64,000 nucleotides of DNA from an uncultured bacterium. GTDB lineage: Bacteria > Actinomycetota > Actinomycetes > S36-B12 > CAIYMF01. Below, piece after piece: positions 55,415-63,608 of the stretch. The stretch covers positions 1 to 64,000 of the forward strand of contig CAIKEU010000064.1 of the NCBI GenBank assembly GCA_903826575.1. Direction: 5' to 3'. The notes under the pieces are model-generated. The model was given only the letters and a program-made list of their open reading frames with translations. It made no database searches and was not told the origin of the DNA. The position numbers and the translations under genes are program-made. Each line of letters starts with the position of its first letter. The first letter of the stretch is position 1.

Positions 55415-56296
55415 TTAACGTGCCCGCTCCCTGACAAGGAGTACCCCGAGCGAGCTGACCGCCAAGCCGATCAGTGCGACAGGGGGTAGGTGCTCGGCAA
55501 ACAGGAGGTAGGCCATTACTGCCGTCACTGGCGGCACCAAAAAGTACAGGCTCGAAAATCCTGCTGCGGTGCCGCGGCGCAATAGCCAGAACATGAGGAG
55601 TACGGCTCCGATGGACAGTGCGCCGATCATCCATGCCAAGACACCGACAAACTGCGGAGTCCAGTCAACGTTGAAGTTCTCGAACATTGCGGCTGCGATG
55701 ACGAGCACGATGGCGGCTGCCGCATATTGAACAGAAGTCCCGGCAAGCATGGGAATCGATGCGCCGTAACGCTTTTGCATGATCGTGGCAGTCGTCGTCG
55801 ACAGTAGGGAAACGACAGCGGCGATGACGGCGCCGATGGTGTACGTCGTGGCGCCGTGGTGGGTTAGACCCGGGGCCAAGACGATGATGACTCCGACGAA
55901 CCCTAGCCCGACGCCAATCCACTGGCGTCGAACCAGTTGTTCGCCAAGGAGTGGCCCAGACAGCGCTGCGACGAGTACGGGCTGAAGCGACACTACGAGG
56001 GCAGAAACGCTGACCGGTAAGCCGAGATCGACAGCCACGAAGGTGCCACCGAGGTAGCCAGCGTGCAAAAGTACGCCGATGATTGCTGATCGTCTGTAGT
56101 CGTCACTCCGCGTCGGCCATGCCGACCGAAATGCGAGTGCGAGAAGTGCCAGTGCGGCGGAGGCAATCGTGAGCCGAATGGCCAAGACCGTAAAAGGTGC
56201 GGCATATCGCGTACCTATGCGGGCGCCAATAAATCCGGTGCTCCACACCAGTACGAATACCACAGGGGCAAGACGGTCGAGCCAAGCGGACTTCAC
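55415..56296 (-). CDS. EamA/DMT-family transporter
   Basis: This 293-residue protein has ten predicted helices in two repeats. The N-terminal repeat begins VVFVLVWSTGFIGARIGTRY and ends near LAPGLTHHG; the second begins at VIAAVVSLLSTTTATIMQ. RhaT/EamA members export metabolites. The start is GTG 56296; TAGCGT lies seven bases upstream. It is divergent from the IclR regulator, whose operators lie 109 bases away, so shared control is possible. Confidence 0.85.
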   Translation of the reverse strand: MKSAWLDRLAPVVFVLVWSTGFIGARIGTRYAAPFTVLAIRLTIASAALALLALAFRSAWPTRSDDYRRSAIIGVLLHAGYLGGTFVAVDLGLPVSVSALVVSLQPVLVAALSGPLLGEQLVRRQWIGVGLGFVGVIIVLAPGLTHHGATTYTIGAVIAAVVSLLSTTTATIMQKRYGASIPMLAGTSVQYAAAAIVLVIAAAMFENFNVDWTPQFVGVLAWMIGALSIGAVLLMFWLLRRGTAAGFSSLYFLVPPVTAVMAYLLFAEHLPPVALIGLAVSSLGVLLVRERAR

Positions 56297-56404
56297 GATC
56301 GTGACGCTACGGGCCGCGATCGTCGAACGCGAGAAGCCACGGCATCAGAGCGATACCAATGTGACGAAAGTCGTTGACAGTCGCGATAGAAGGTGCAAGA
56401 TTTC

Positions 56405-56439
56405 GTTCGCACATACGAACCGAGTTCGCATATACGAAC
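56405..56439 (+). promoter_or_regulatory. twin palindromic operator at the IclR start
   Basis: Two 16-base near-identical palindromes, GTTCGCACATACGAAC at 56405-56420 and GTTCGCATATACGAAC at 56424-56439, repeat with a 19-base period. They end three bases before the regulator start codon and cover its probable -10 (TATACG). This is the expected position for an autorepressing IclR site. Confidence 0.78.
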
Positions 56440-56442
56440 AGG

Positions 56443-57258
56443 ATGCTAGTGGCCTCGACAAACAACAGTGTCGACCGAGCCTGCGATCTCTTGAGGATCG
56501 TGGCCCGGTCCCGAGGTCCTGTGCGGTTTACCGAACTGGTAAGGATCACTGGAATCCCGAAAGGCACACTGCATTCGCTGCTTGCTAGCCTAGAAGCGGC
56601 CCAGTTCCTTGAGCGTTCCGGTGACGGCTATCGCGTGGGCATTGGAGCCTTCGAAGTCGGTACGTCGATGCACCTACCCGCGTCCCTGCGCGAAGCAGTT
56701 GCCCCAGCCCTCGATCAACTGGCGGACAAGACTCATGAGGCATGCCATTTAGGAATGTTGGCGGGAAGCGACGTTGTCTATCTTGACCGTCGAGATACCG
56801 GTGAGGGCCTGAGATTTGCGTCCCGGATCGGGCAGCGGCTGCCAGCTCACGCAACTGGACTTGGCAAGGCCATGCTTGCCCTTCTAGACGACGACGAGAT
56901 CGCTAGCAGATGCCCGGAGGATTTACCTAAGGTGACCCCTCGCACGGTGGGCACGCGGTCGGACTTGATGCACCTGCTGGCCCAGGTTCGGACTCGCGGT
57001 TATTCCTTGGAGAGCGAAGAGTCAACGCCTGGGGTGTGCTGTATCGGCGCGGCAGTAATGGGGCCCGATGGTCCACTTGGACTGAGCATCACTGTTCCCG
57101 TTCAGCGCGCGCAGGCCAGTGAACTTTCGCGCTATCTACCTGATCTCCACAATGCGCTAGAGCGCATTCATGACGTAGCTACTGCCCGGCAATGGTTCGG
57201 GTCCGCGACCGGAACTCTTCGTTCCGATGCTCAAACAAATGGAGCGGTAAACCTATGA
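56443..57258 (+). CDS. IclR-family transcriptional regulator
   Basis: This 271-residue regulator has an N-terminal winged helix (about 10-70): NSVDRACDLLRIVARSRGPV, then FTELVRITGIPKGTLHSLLASLE. The C-terminal IclR effector domain (about 90-250) includes LPAHATGLGKAMLA and GVCCIGAAVMGPDG. ATG 56443 directly follows the twin palindromes. It overlaps the zinc dehydrogenase gene by four bases and heads a catabolic run, so it probably controls that cluster in response to a sugar acid or its breakdown product. Confidence 0.9.
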   Translation: MLVASTNNSVDRACDLLRIVARSRGPVRFTELVRITGIPKGTLHSLLASLEAAQFLERSGDGYRVGIGAFEVGTSMHLPASLREAVAPALDQLADKTHEACHLGMLAGSDVVYLDRRDTGEGLRFASRIGQRLPAHATGLGKAMLALLDDDEIASRCPEDLPKVTPRTVGTRSDLMHLLAQVRTRGYSLESEESTPGVCCIGAAVMGPDGPLGLSITVPVQRAQASELSRYLPDLHNALERIHDVATARQWFGSATGTLRSDAQTNGAVNL

Positions 57259-58334
57259 CAATAACCGAACAGCCCGGGTCGACCGAGTCCTCGCTCGCGA
57301 ACATGGATGCGCTCGTATACGACGCCCCGAGAGTTATGACGATGCATCGCATCCCGGTACCCGTGTGCGGTCCGCGCGATGTGCTCGTCAGAGTTGCGTA
57401 CTCGGGGATTTGCGGATCGGAGCTCAGCGGGTATCTCGGCCAGAGCAGTATTCGCCGTCCACCGCTGGTGTTTGGGCACGAGGTCTCGGGTTACATCGAG
57501 GCCGTCGGGTCTGACGTGGATCCTGTTGGAGCCTGCGCGATCGGAACAGCCGTGACCGTTAATCCACTGGTTTCATGTGGGGACTGTGCGTATTGCGTCA
57601 CTGGCCGTCAACAGCTGTGCGCAAAGCGACTCTTACTTGGTGCCTCGCTACCAGGTTGCAATGCTGAGTTCGTCCGTGTTCCTGCCAGTGCCGTTCTCGC
57701 CGTTCCTGTCGGCTTGGACATTGCCGACGCTTCGATGGTTGAACCAGCTGCGTTTGCCATGCGCGCAGTTGAGCTCAGCGGGGTTAAGCCGACGTCATCT
57801 GCATTAGTAATTGGCGCTGGCGCGATTGGTCTTTTTCTTTTGCAGGTTCTCGGCGAGTGGGGTGTAAAGACTCGTTACGTAGCGGAGAAGAATCCTGCGC
57901 GATTGAAGATGGCGACTGATTTGGGATGCATACCTGTCGATCCAGCGGACTCAAGCGTGAGTGCGGTTTTGCGTGGTGACACTGGTGGTGAGGGCGTCGA
58001 TGTTGCGTTTGACGCAGTTGGTAGTGGCTCCACCCGACGCGAATGCCTCATGAGCTTGACGGTTGGTGGCACTCTCGTTTTGGTCGGATTGCATTCGGAC
58101 GAGACAGAGTTGCCGCTGAACACCGTGGTCCGATCTGAAATCAAGATCACTGGCGCCTTCGCGTACTCGGTCGCCAACTTCCGAAACGGACTGGACTGGC
58201 TCGCGTCTGGACGTCTTGGACTCAGATCGGGTGTTGTCGTTGCGCCGTTGTCGTCCGGCGCCGATTGGTATCAGCGTTTGGTCGACGGTGATCCTGCGGC
58301 CAAGGTCCTGCTTCGTCCGGGCGGTGTCTCATGA
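57255..58334 (+). CDS. zinc-dependent alcohol/sugar dehydrogenase (MDR)
   Basis: This 359-residue medium-chain dehydrogenase has catalytic zinc motif YSGICGSEL, GHEVSGYIEAVG, and structural zinc CGDCAYCVTGRQQLC. Rossmann site VIGAGAIGLFLLQ follows. The proteins closest by pattern are threonine/sorbitol/L-idonate type dehydrogenases. It starts in the IclR stop (ATGA) and ends overlapping the enolase-superfamily gene, so it belongs to the pathway, perhaps as the first sugar or sugar-alcohol oxidation. Confidence 0.88.
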   Translation: MTITEQPGSTESSLANMDALVYDAPRVMTMHRIPVPVCGPRDVLVRVAYSGICGSELSGYLGQSSIRRPPLVFGHEVSGYIEAVGSDVDPVGACAIGTAVTVNPLVSCGDCAYCVTGRQQLCAKRLLLGASLPGCNAEFVRVPASAVLAVPVGLDIADASMVEPAAFAMRAVELSGVKPTSSALVIGAGAIGLFLLQVLGEWGVKTRYVAEKNPARLKMATDLGCIPVDPADSSVSAVLRGDTGGEGVDVAFDAVGSGSTRRECLMSLTVGGTLVLVGLHSDETELPLNTVVRSEIKITGAFAYSVANFRNGLDWLASGRLGLRSGVVVAPLSSGADWYQRLVDGDPAAKVLLRPGGVS

Positions 58335-59521
58335 AGATAGACAGCGTCGACATGTACTACCTGGCTATGCCAGAGGTGCTTGATATCGGGGATGGCAGCC
58401 AAGACATGGTCCTCGTGCGGGTTCGCGCGGGGGATTGGACGGGCTGGGGTGAATGTGAAGCCTCTCCGTTGCCCACTATTGCAAGCCTGGTCGGGCCGAT
58501 GTCCCACAGCGCCTGTCACCCGGTGATCGATTCGGTATTGGGCCAGAAGTTGGAGTCGATTCAGGATATTGGTCGTATTTCCGACGAGGTTCGTGCGCGC
58601 AGCCTGGATGTCTTGCAAACTGACCATGCGTTGTCCGGTATCGAGATCGCACTTTGGGACTTGTTTGGAAAATCGGTAGAGCAACCGGTGTACGAGTTGC
58701 TGGGTATGTGGGGAACGGGTGCGCCAGTAGGTAAGACGCCATACGCCTCAGCGCTTTTTGGAGATACGGCTCACGAAACGTTTGAGAAGGCTCGCTCGGC
58801 AATGAGCCAGGGATTTCGTGCCGTGAAGTTCGGATGGGGGCCGTACGGTCGTACCACTGTCGATGCAGATGCCGATCAAGTTCATGCCGCGCGTGAAGGC
58901 CTCGGGCCAGACGGGATATTGCTCGTCGATGCAGGGACGGTTTGGGGTGACGATGTTGCAGTGGCCGAATCACGCTTGCCAGCTTTGATGGAAGCCGATG
59001 CCGTTTGGCTCGAAGAACCCTTTGTATCTGGTGCATTGCAGTCGTATGCCAATTTGGCAACTAAGTCAGGGAACGTGAAGTTGGCAGGGGGCGAAGGCGC
59101 CCACACTCGCTTCACGGCCGAGCACATGATTGACCACGGCGGTGTTGGCTTTATCCAGATTGATACAGGTCGAATCGGTGGTATCGGTCCGGCACATGAG
59201 GTGTGGAAGTACGCACATGCTCGCGGTGTGCAATTTGTCAATCACACCTTCACGTCCCACTTGGCATTAAGCGCCTCGTTGCAGCCGTACGCAGGTTCAT
59301 CGAGCGATTGGCTGTGTGAGTATCCGGTGGAATTGAAACCGTTAGCGCGCAACCTCACCTCCAATCACATCGAACTGGATTCGGATGGAACGATTCGACC
59401 GCCGCAAGCCCCCGGACTGGGTATGGATCTCGATCTCGACGCCGTTCGTGAGTACCTCGTTGATGTTGAGATCACCGTTGCCGGGAAGACGCTGTACCGC
59501 ACGCCTGAACTGACTCAGTAG
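58331..59521 (+). CDS. enolase-superfamily (mandelate racemase/muconate lactonizing) dehydratase
   Basis: This 396-residue TIM-barrel enzyme has an N-terminal lid with WTGWGECEASPLP, Lys in FRAVKFGWG near residue 165, metal ligands LLVDAGTVW near 200, WLEEPF near 227 and GGEGAHTR near 250, and the catalytic His in NHTFTSH near 304-310. This is the MR subgroup, whose members dehydrate sugar acids such as L-rhamnonate, L-fuconate or D-galactonate. ATG 58331 overlaps the dehydrogenase stop. A tandem duplication begins in its last codons. The exact substrate is unknown. Confidence 0.87.
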   Translation: MKIDSVDMYYLAMPEVLDIGDGSQDMVLVRVRAGDWTGWGECEASPLPTIASLVGPMSHSACHPVIDSVLGQKLESIQDIGRISDEVRARSLDVLQTDHALSGIEIALWDLFGKSVEQPVYELLGMWGTGAPVGKTPYASALFGDTAHETFEKARSAMSQGFRAVKFGWGPYGRTTVDADADQVHAAREGLGPDGILLVDAGTVWGDDVAVAESRLPALMEADAVWLEEPFVSGALQSYANLATKSGNVKLAGGEGAHTRFTAEHMIDHGGVGFIQIDTGRIGGIGPAHEVWKYAHARGVQFVNHTFTSHLALSASLQPYAGSSSDWLCEYPVELKPLARNLTSNHIELDSDGTIRPPQAPGLGMDLDLDAVREYLVDVEITVAGKTLYRTPELTQ

Positions 59522-59561
59522 CTACACCAAGCACCACCTCAGTAGCTACACCAAGCACCAC
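59514..59561 (+). repeat. perfect tandem duplication of 24 bases at the end of the dehydratase gene
   Basis: Copies at 59514-59537 and 59538-59561 are identical. The unit begins CTCAGTAGC and ends GCACCAC and includes the last codons and stop of the dehydratase, so the second copy carries an extra in-frame-looking stop. It sits in the gap before the sugar-binding protein gene. Confidence 0.9.
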
Positions 59562-59630
59562 GTTTTGAATGAACGCACAGTAAGACCGCAATCGAGGCCG
59601 GAAGTTCGTCCACTAAACAAGGAGTTACGC

Positions 59631-61001
59631 ATGCGAAAGACAATTAAGGCAGCTGCTCTGCTCGGCGTTGCCGCGCTCACGCTCGCCGCATGTTCGTCTG
59701 GAAGTGGTGGCAGCACCTCGTCACCAAGTGCTGGCGGCGGCTCGACTGCCCCGTCGCCCACGGAAACGGGTCCGGTTACTCTCACCATGCATTGGTGGGG
59801 CGACCAGGAAGCTCCCGGTGCGAAGAAATGGCTCGACGCGGCGATCACGGCCTACCAGACTGCGCACCCCAACATCACGATCAAGGAAACCCTTGAGACC
59901 ACTGATGGTTTGATCCCCAACTTCGAGGCTGCCGCGGCGGCTAAGACACCATTGGATATTCAGTATTTCTGGGGTGGCATTTACGCGCAACAGCCTTACT
60001 GGAAGGGCAACACGGCCGCGATTTCCGATCTGCTTCCGGCAGATGAACTTGCGCACTACACCAACGCCAAGATGGAAGATTCCTACCAGGGCAAAATTGT
60101 TTCGGCCCCCTGGTACGTCAACCCGTCTTTCCCAGTTCTGGTGAACAAGGATCTGTTGTCGAAGAATGGTCTGACGGTTCCCATGACGTGGGCAGACTTC
60201 CTTAAGACCTGTGACACGCTCTCGGCCAAGGGAATCCCGACGATCGCGGGTGGTGTGAAAGACGGTTGGTTCGGTGGCTGGCTGTACTCAATTCTCGGTG
60301 CTCAGTCGGTAACGAGTCAGAAGCAGGTGCTCGACGCTGTTGTGGGCAACGCTAAGTTCACTGACCCCGCACTCGGTGATTGGTGGATGCGCTTGGAAGA
60401 GTCGCAGAAGCACAAGTGCTGGAATGCCGACATTAACTCTCAAGAGCTCTACCAGGCTCAGCAGATGTTCGTAGATCAGAAGGCGGCCATGACGGTTACG
60501 GCTGGACCTGACGCGCCGAACTTCGCCAAGAAGGCAGGTGGCCCTGACAAGATTGAGGTCATGGCAATGCCAGCTTGGTCGAATGGTCCGCTGGCAGGAA
60601 AAATTGCCAGTTCGTCCCAGACCCTGGGAATTCCTTCGTGGAGCGAGCACAAGGCTGAAGCAGCCGACTTCATTAAGTTCTTGCACACGCCAGAGCAGTT
60701 GCAGGCGTGGTACGACATGACCGGGTCACTTCCGGCTGATGATCGCTTCAACCTCTCGCAGGTAACCGATCCGATCAAGAAGTCACTCTTCGCGGGCGGA
60801 ACGGACAATGTTCCTTACATGGAGAACTTCATCCCCGCACAGCTTGATTCCGATGCTGTCTTCAAGAACGTTCAGTTGGTCTTGAAGGGTACGGAGACTG
60901 GGGCCGCTGCGGCAGCTGACATGCAGGCGCAGATGGAGCGACTACGCACGACCGACCGTGAACTGGTGACCAACTTTACGAATTGGGCCAGCGGTCAGTG
61001 A
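59631..61001 (+). CDS. CUT1 ABC transporter sugar-binding lipoprotein
   Basis: This 456-residue lipoprotein has lipobox LAAC near residue 19, a Gly/Ser linker, and the mature MHWWGDQEAPGAKKWLDAAI and FEAAAAAKTPLDIQYFWGG, a family 1 sugar-binding fold. AAGGAG lies six bases before ATG 59631. Two permeases follow, GTGA and ATGA junctions, but no ATPase. In this cluster it should bind the sugar, or sugar acid, that the pathway degrades. Confidence 0.88.
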   Translation: MRKTIKAAALLGVAALTLAACSSGSGGSTSSPSAGGGSTAPSPTETGPVTLTMHWWGDQEAPGAKKWLDAAITAYQTAHPNITIKETLETTDGLIPNFEAAAAAKTPLDIQYFWGGIYAQQPYWKGNTAAISDLLPADELAHYTNAKMEDSYQGKIVSAPWYVNPSFPVLVNKDLLSKNGLTVPMTWADFLKTCDTLSAKGIPTIAGGVKDGWFGGWLYSILGAQSVTSQKQVLDAVVGNAKFTDPALGDWWMRLEESQKHKCWNADINSQELYQAQQMFVDQKAAMTVTAGPDAPNFAKKAGGPDKIEVMAMPAWSNGPLAGKIASSSQTLGIPSWSEHKAEAADFIKFLHTPEQLQAWYDMTGSLPADDRFNLSQVTDPIKKSLFAGGTDNVPYMENFIPAQLDSDAVFKNVQLVLKGTETGAAAAADMQAQMERLRTTDRELVTNFTNWASGQ

Positions 61002-61930
61002 CCGACGCAAGTGTGACGACTGCCCGGGGGCCTGTGCCCTCGGGCAGTCGTCACACGTCGCGTAGACCAGGACCATGGCATGCGGCGGTATGGATTGCCC
61101 CGGCCGCTTTTGTCATCGTCTTTGTTTTTGCATACGCGATCTACCAGTTGGTCGTCCAATCCTTTAAATATCAGGGGAAATGGACTGGCTGGGACAACTT
61201 TCGAATTGTTCTGACGGATCCGCTGTTTTTGACGGCACTCAAGCACAACATGGAGCTGCTGCTCTGTGTGCCAGTGCTGATTGCGATTGCGCTTCTCCTG
61301 GCAATTGTCCTGTCCGAAACGGTTCGTGGGCACTCATTCTTCCGCGGCGTCCTATTCTTCCCGTACATCTTGCCGGTCACTGTTGTCGGCGTTGTCCTCG
61401 GTCAATTGCTCACCCTTAATGGACCGGTGAACACGGCGCTGAATGGTTTGGGTCTGGGAAAACTTGCCGCCGACTGGCTTGGCGATCCCAACATTGCGTT
61501 GTGGACGATGGGCGCCGTGATCGTATGGAAAGAGGTTGGCTTCGGCATTGTCCTATTCCTCGCGCGCATTCTGAGTCTTCCAACTGAGACGTACGAGGCG
61601 GCGGCCCTAGATGGTGCCGGCTTTTGGCGTAAGCATTGGTCGATTACGCTCCCGCAAATGACAGGTGTCATCGCGTTCTACGCAGTGACCGAAGCGATCG
61701 TGATGGTGTCGTGGGTTTTTAACTACGTCTACATCATGACCAATGGCCAGGGCGGTCCGGGTGACTCGACGGTTGTCACCGAGCTTTACATCTACCGCTC
61801 GGCTTTTCAGGATCAGCAGATTGAGCTCGCTGCTGCTGCAGCAGTGATCCTGTTTCTCATCACACTGTTCCTCGTCATCATTTTCTTCAGGCTTCAACGC
61901 AAGTCACTACTTGCCGTGGTTGGTGAATGA
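60998..61930 (+). CDS. CUT1 ABC transporter permease, MalF-type
   Basis: This 310-residue permease has six helices, starting WIAPAAFVIVFVFAYAIYQL after a basic N-terminus. The EAA loop is TYEAAALDGAGFWRKHWSITLPQM near 205-230. GTG 60998 overlaps the binding-protein stop. It partners the next permease. Confidence 0.9.
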   Translation: MTDASVTTARGPVPSGSRHTSRRPGPWHAAVWIAPAAFVIVFVFAYAIYQLVVQSFKYQGKWTGWDNFRIVLTDPLFLTALKHNMELLLCVPVLIAIALLLAIVLSETVRGHSFFRGVLFFPYILPVTVVGVVLGQLLTLNGPVNTALNGLGLGKLAADWLGDPNIALWTMGAVIVWKEVGFGIVLFLARILSLPTETYEAAALDGAGFWRKHWSITLPQMTGVIAFYAVTEAIVMVSWVFNYVYIMTNGQGGPGDSTVVTELYIYRSAFQDQQIELAAAAAVILFLITLFLVIIFFRLQRKSLLAVVGE

Positions 61931-62772
61931 TGGCAAAGATTTCAAGCCCAATCGCCCGCGTTGGCAGTGTTGGTCGTTACGTGCTCTTGGCAGCGTGCAC
62001 TCTCAGTGCGCTGCTGCCCGGGTACATCATGGTTACGGGCGCGCTCAAAACGCAGGAAGAGTTCCTTGGTTCACCCTGGGCTCTTCCAGCGCACCCGAGT
62101 TTGGCCGCTTTTGCTACGTCGTGGTCGGCGGGACTTCCGTCCTGGTTCGTCAACACGATCATCGTTACGACCGGTGCCGTGATTGGTGTGATGGTTCTGT
62201 CCGCTCTGGCGGCCTGGGGATTTGCCTACTGGCAGTTCAAGGGCCGCGAGACGCTGCTGGGCGTGATCGTCAGCCTCATGGTCGTTCCACCCGTGGTGTT
62301 GTTGATTCCGCTGTTCCAATTCGGCGCCCAGTTGGGTTGGATCTCGACCTTTCGAATCCTGATCCTGATCTATATCGGTCTCATGCTGCCGTTTTCGATC
62401 TACCTTTTGGCTAACTTTTTCTCGGCAATTCCGCACTCACTTCTCGAGGCAGCGCAGATCGATGGAGCTTCCACGGGGGCGATCTTCCGTCGCATTGTGC
62501 TGCCTCTTTCCGGGCCACCTATCGCCACGTTGGCAGTGGTGAACATCCTGTGGGCTTGGAATGAGCTGCTTCTCGCTTTGGTGTTTCTGCAGGATCCTGA
62601 AAAACACACCTTGATGGTCGGAATCGCGGGCTTTCGAGGGCGGTACAGTCTCGACATCCCAACAGTCATGGCTGGCCTCACGCTTGTGACGCTGCCACTT
62701 GTGGTTGCGTATCTGGTGGGTCAACGGTTCTTTATTCAGGGACTTACTGCAGGAGGAATCAAAGGTGAGTGA
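61927..62772 (+). CDS. CUT1 ABC transporter permease, MalG-type
   Basis: This 281-residue permease has six helices and the EAA loop LLEAAQIDGASTGAIFRRIVLPL near 175-200. The C-terminus QGLTAGGIKGE fits the MalG type. The gene starts in the stop of the previous permease, with a second ATG three bases on. The SDR gene overlaps its end by 8 bases. Confidence 0.9.
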   Translation: MMAKISSPIARVGSVGRYVLLAACTLSALLPGYIMVTGALKTQEEFLGSPWALPAHPSLAAFATSWSAGLPSWFVNTIIVTTGAVIGVMVLSALAAWGFAYWQFKGRETLLGVIVSLMVVPPVVLLIPLFQFGAQLGWISTFRILILIYIGLMLPFSIYLLANFFSAIPHSLLEAAQIDGASTGAIFRRIVLPLSGPPIATLAVVNILWAWNELLLALVFLQDPEKHTLMVGIAGFRGRYSLDIPTVMAGLTLVTLPLVVAYLVGQRFFIQGLTAGGIKGE

Positions 62773-63529
62773 CGTGCGCGGATCAGTCGTCCCCGGAACG
62801 TTCGACGGTCGCCGTGCGATCGTGACGGGTGGTGCTAACGGAATTGGTGCAGCGATCGTTGACCGACTCGTCGCACTAGGTGCCCGGGTGTGTGTACTCG
62901 ATATCGAACAAGCGTCATCAGCGCAGTCCACAGTTCAGGTGGACCTCAGTGATTTGTCGAGTGTGTCCATGGCGGCGAATGAGGCGCTGACCAAACTCGG
63001 TGGGGTTGATGTTCTCGTGAACTGCGCTGGGATTTCCGATTCGTTTGATCTTCGCGATCTGGATCTCGCCCGTTATCAACGGGTATTGAATGTGAATCTG
63101 CATTCACCGATCATCTTGATGAGTGAGTGCGGCCGCGCAATGACGCAGCAGGGCTACGGCCGCATCGTCAACGTGACGAGCGTTCATGGGCTTGTGAGTG
63201 AACCGGGATGTATCGCGTATGACACGTCCAAGGGAGGCTTGAATTCCGCCACTCGCGTTGCATCCATTGACCTGGCTGATGGCGGAGTTCTTGTTAACGC
63301 GGTGGCTCCGGGTTTCGTCGATACACGCATGGCGATCGCGGATGGGGTGAATGAACTTGAATCCACGTGGTTCAAGAACATCTACGTCGAGAATGCCGAG
63401 ATTCCGCTGCGTCGTGCCGCGCAAGCACATGAAATTGCCCGGACGGTTGCCTGGCTTGCCAGTGAAGACAACACCTACCTGACCGGCCAAGTGGTTACAG
63501 TTGACGGCGGTATGGCCGCCCGAATGTAG
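62765..63529 (+). CDS. short-chain dehydrogenase/reductase in the sugar-acid cluster
   Basis: This 254-residue SDR has NAD(P)-binding GGANGIGAA, NCAGISDS, the catalytic NVTSVHG and YDTSKGG, and YLTGQVVTVDGGM at the end. GTG 62765 follows AGGAGG eight bases upstream. In the L-fucose/L-rhamnose non-phosphorylative route an SDR oxidises 2-keto-3-deoxy-acid to the 2,4-diketo acid; the place just before a FAH-family hydrolase fits that. Function by context is inference. Confidence 0.88.
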   Translation: MSDVRGSVVPGTFDGRRAIVTGGANGIGAAIVDRLVALGARVCVLDIEQASSAQSTVQVDLSDLSSVSMAANEALTKLGGVDVLVNCAGISDSFDLRDLDLARYQRVLNVNLHSPIILMSECGRAMTQQGYGRIVNVTSVHGLVSEPGCIAYDTSKGGLNSATRVASIDLADGGVLVNAVAPGFVDTRMAIADGVNELESTWFKNIYVENAEIPLRRAAQAHEIARTVAWLASEDNTYLTGQVVTVDGGMAARM

Positions 63530-63608
63530 CGGCACAGAATGCCCCGAGCGTTGTCTTCGGGTGAAGTTCCCATAGCGAAACGAAACGATCTATCGAAAGG
63601 TTGCCCCG

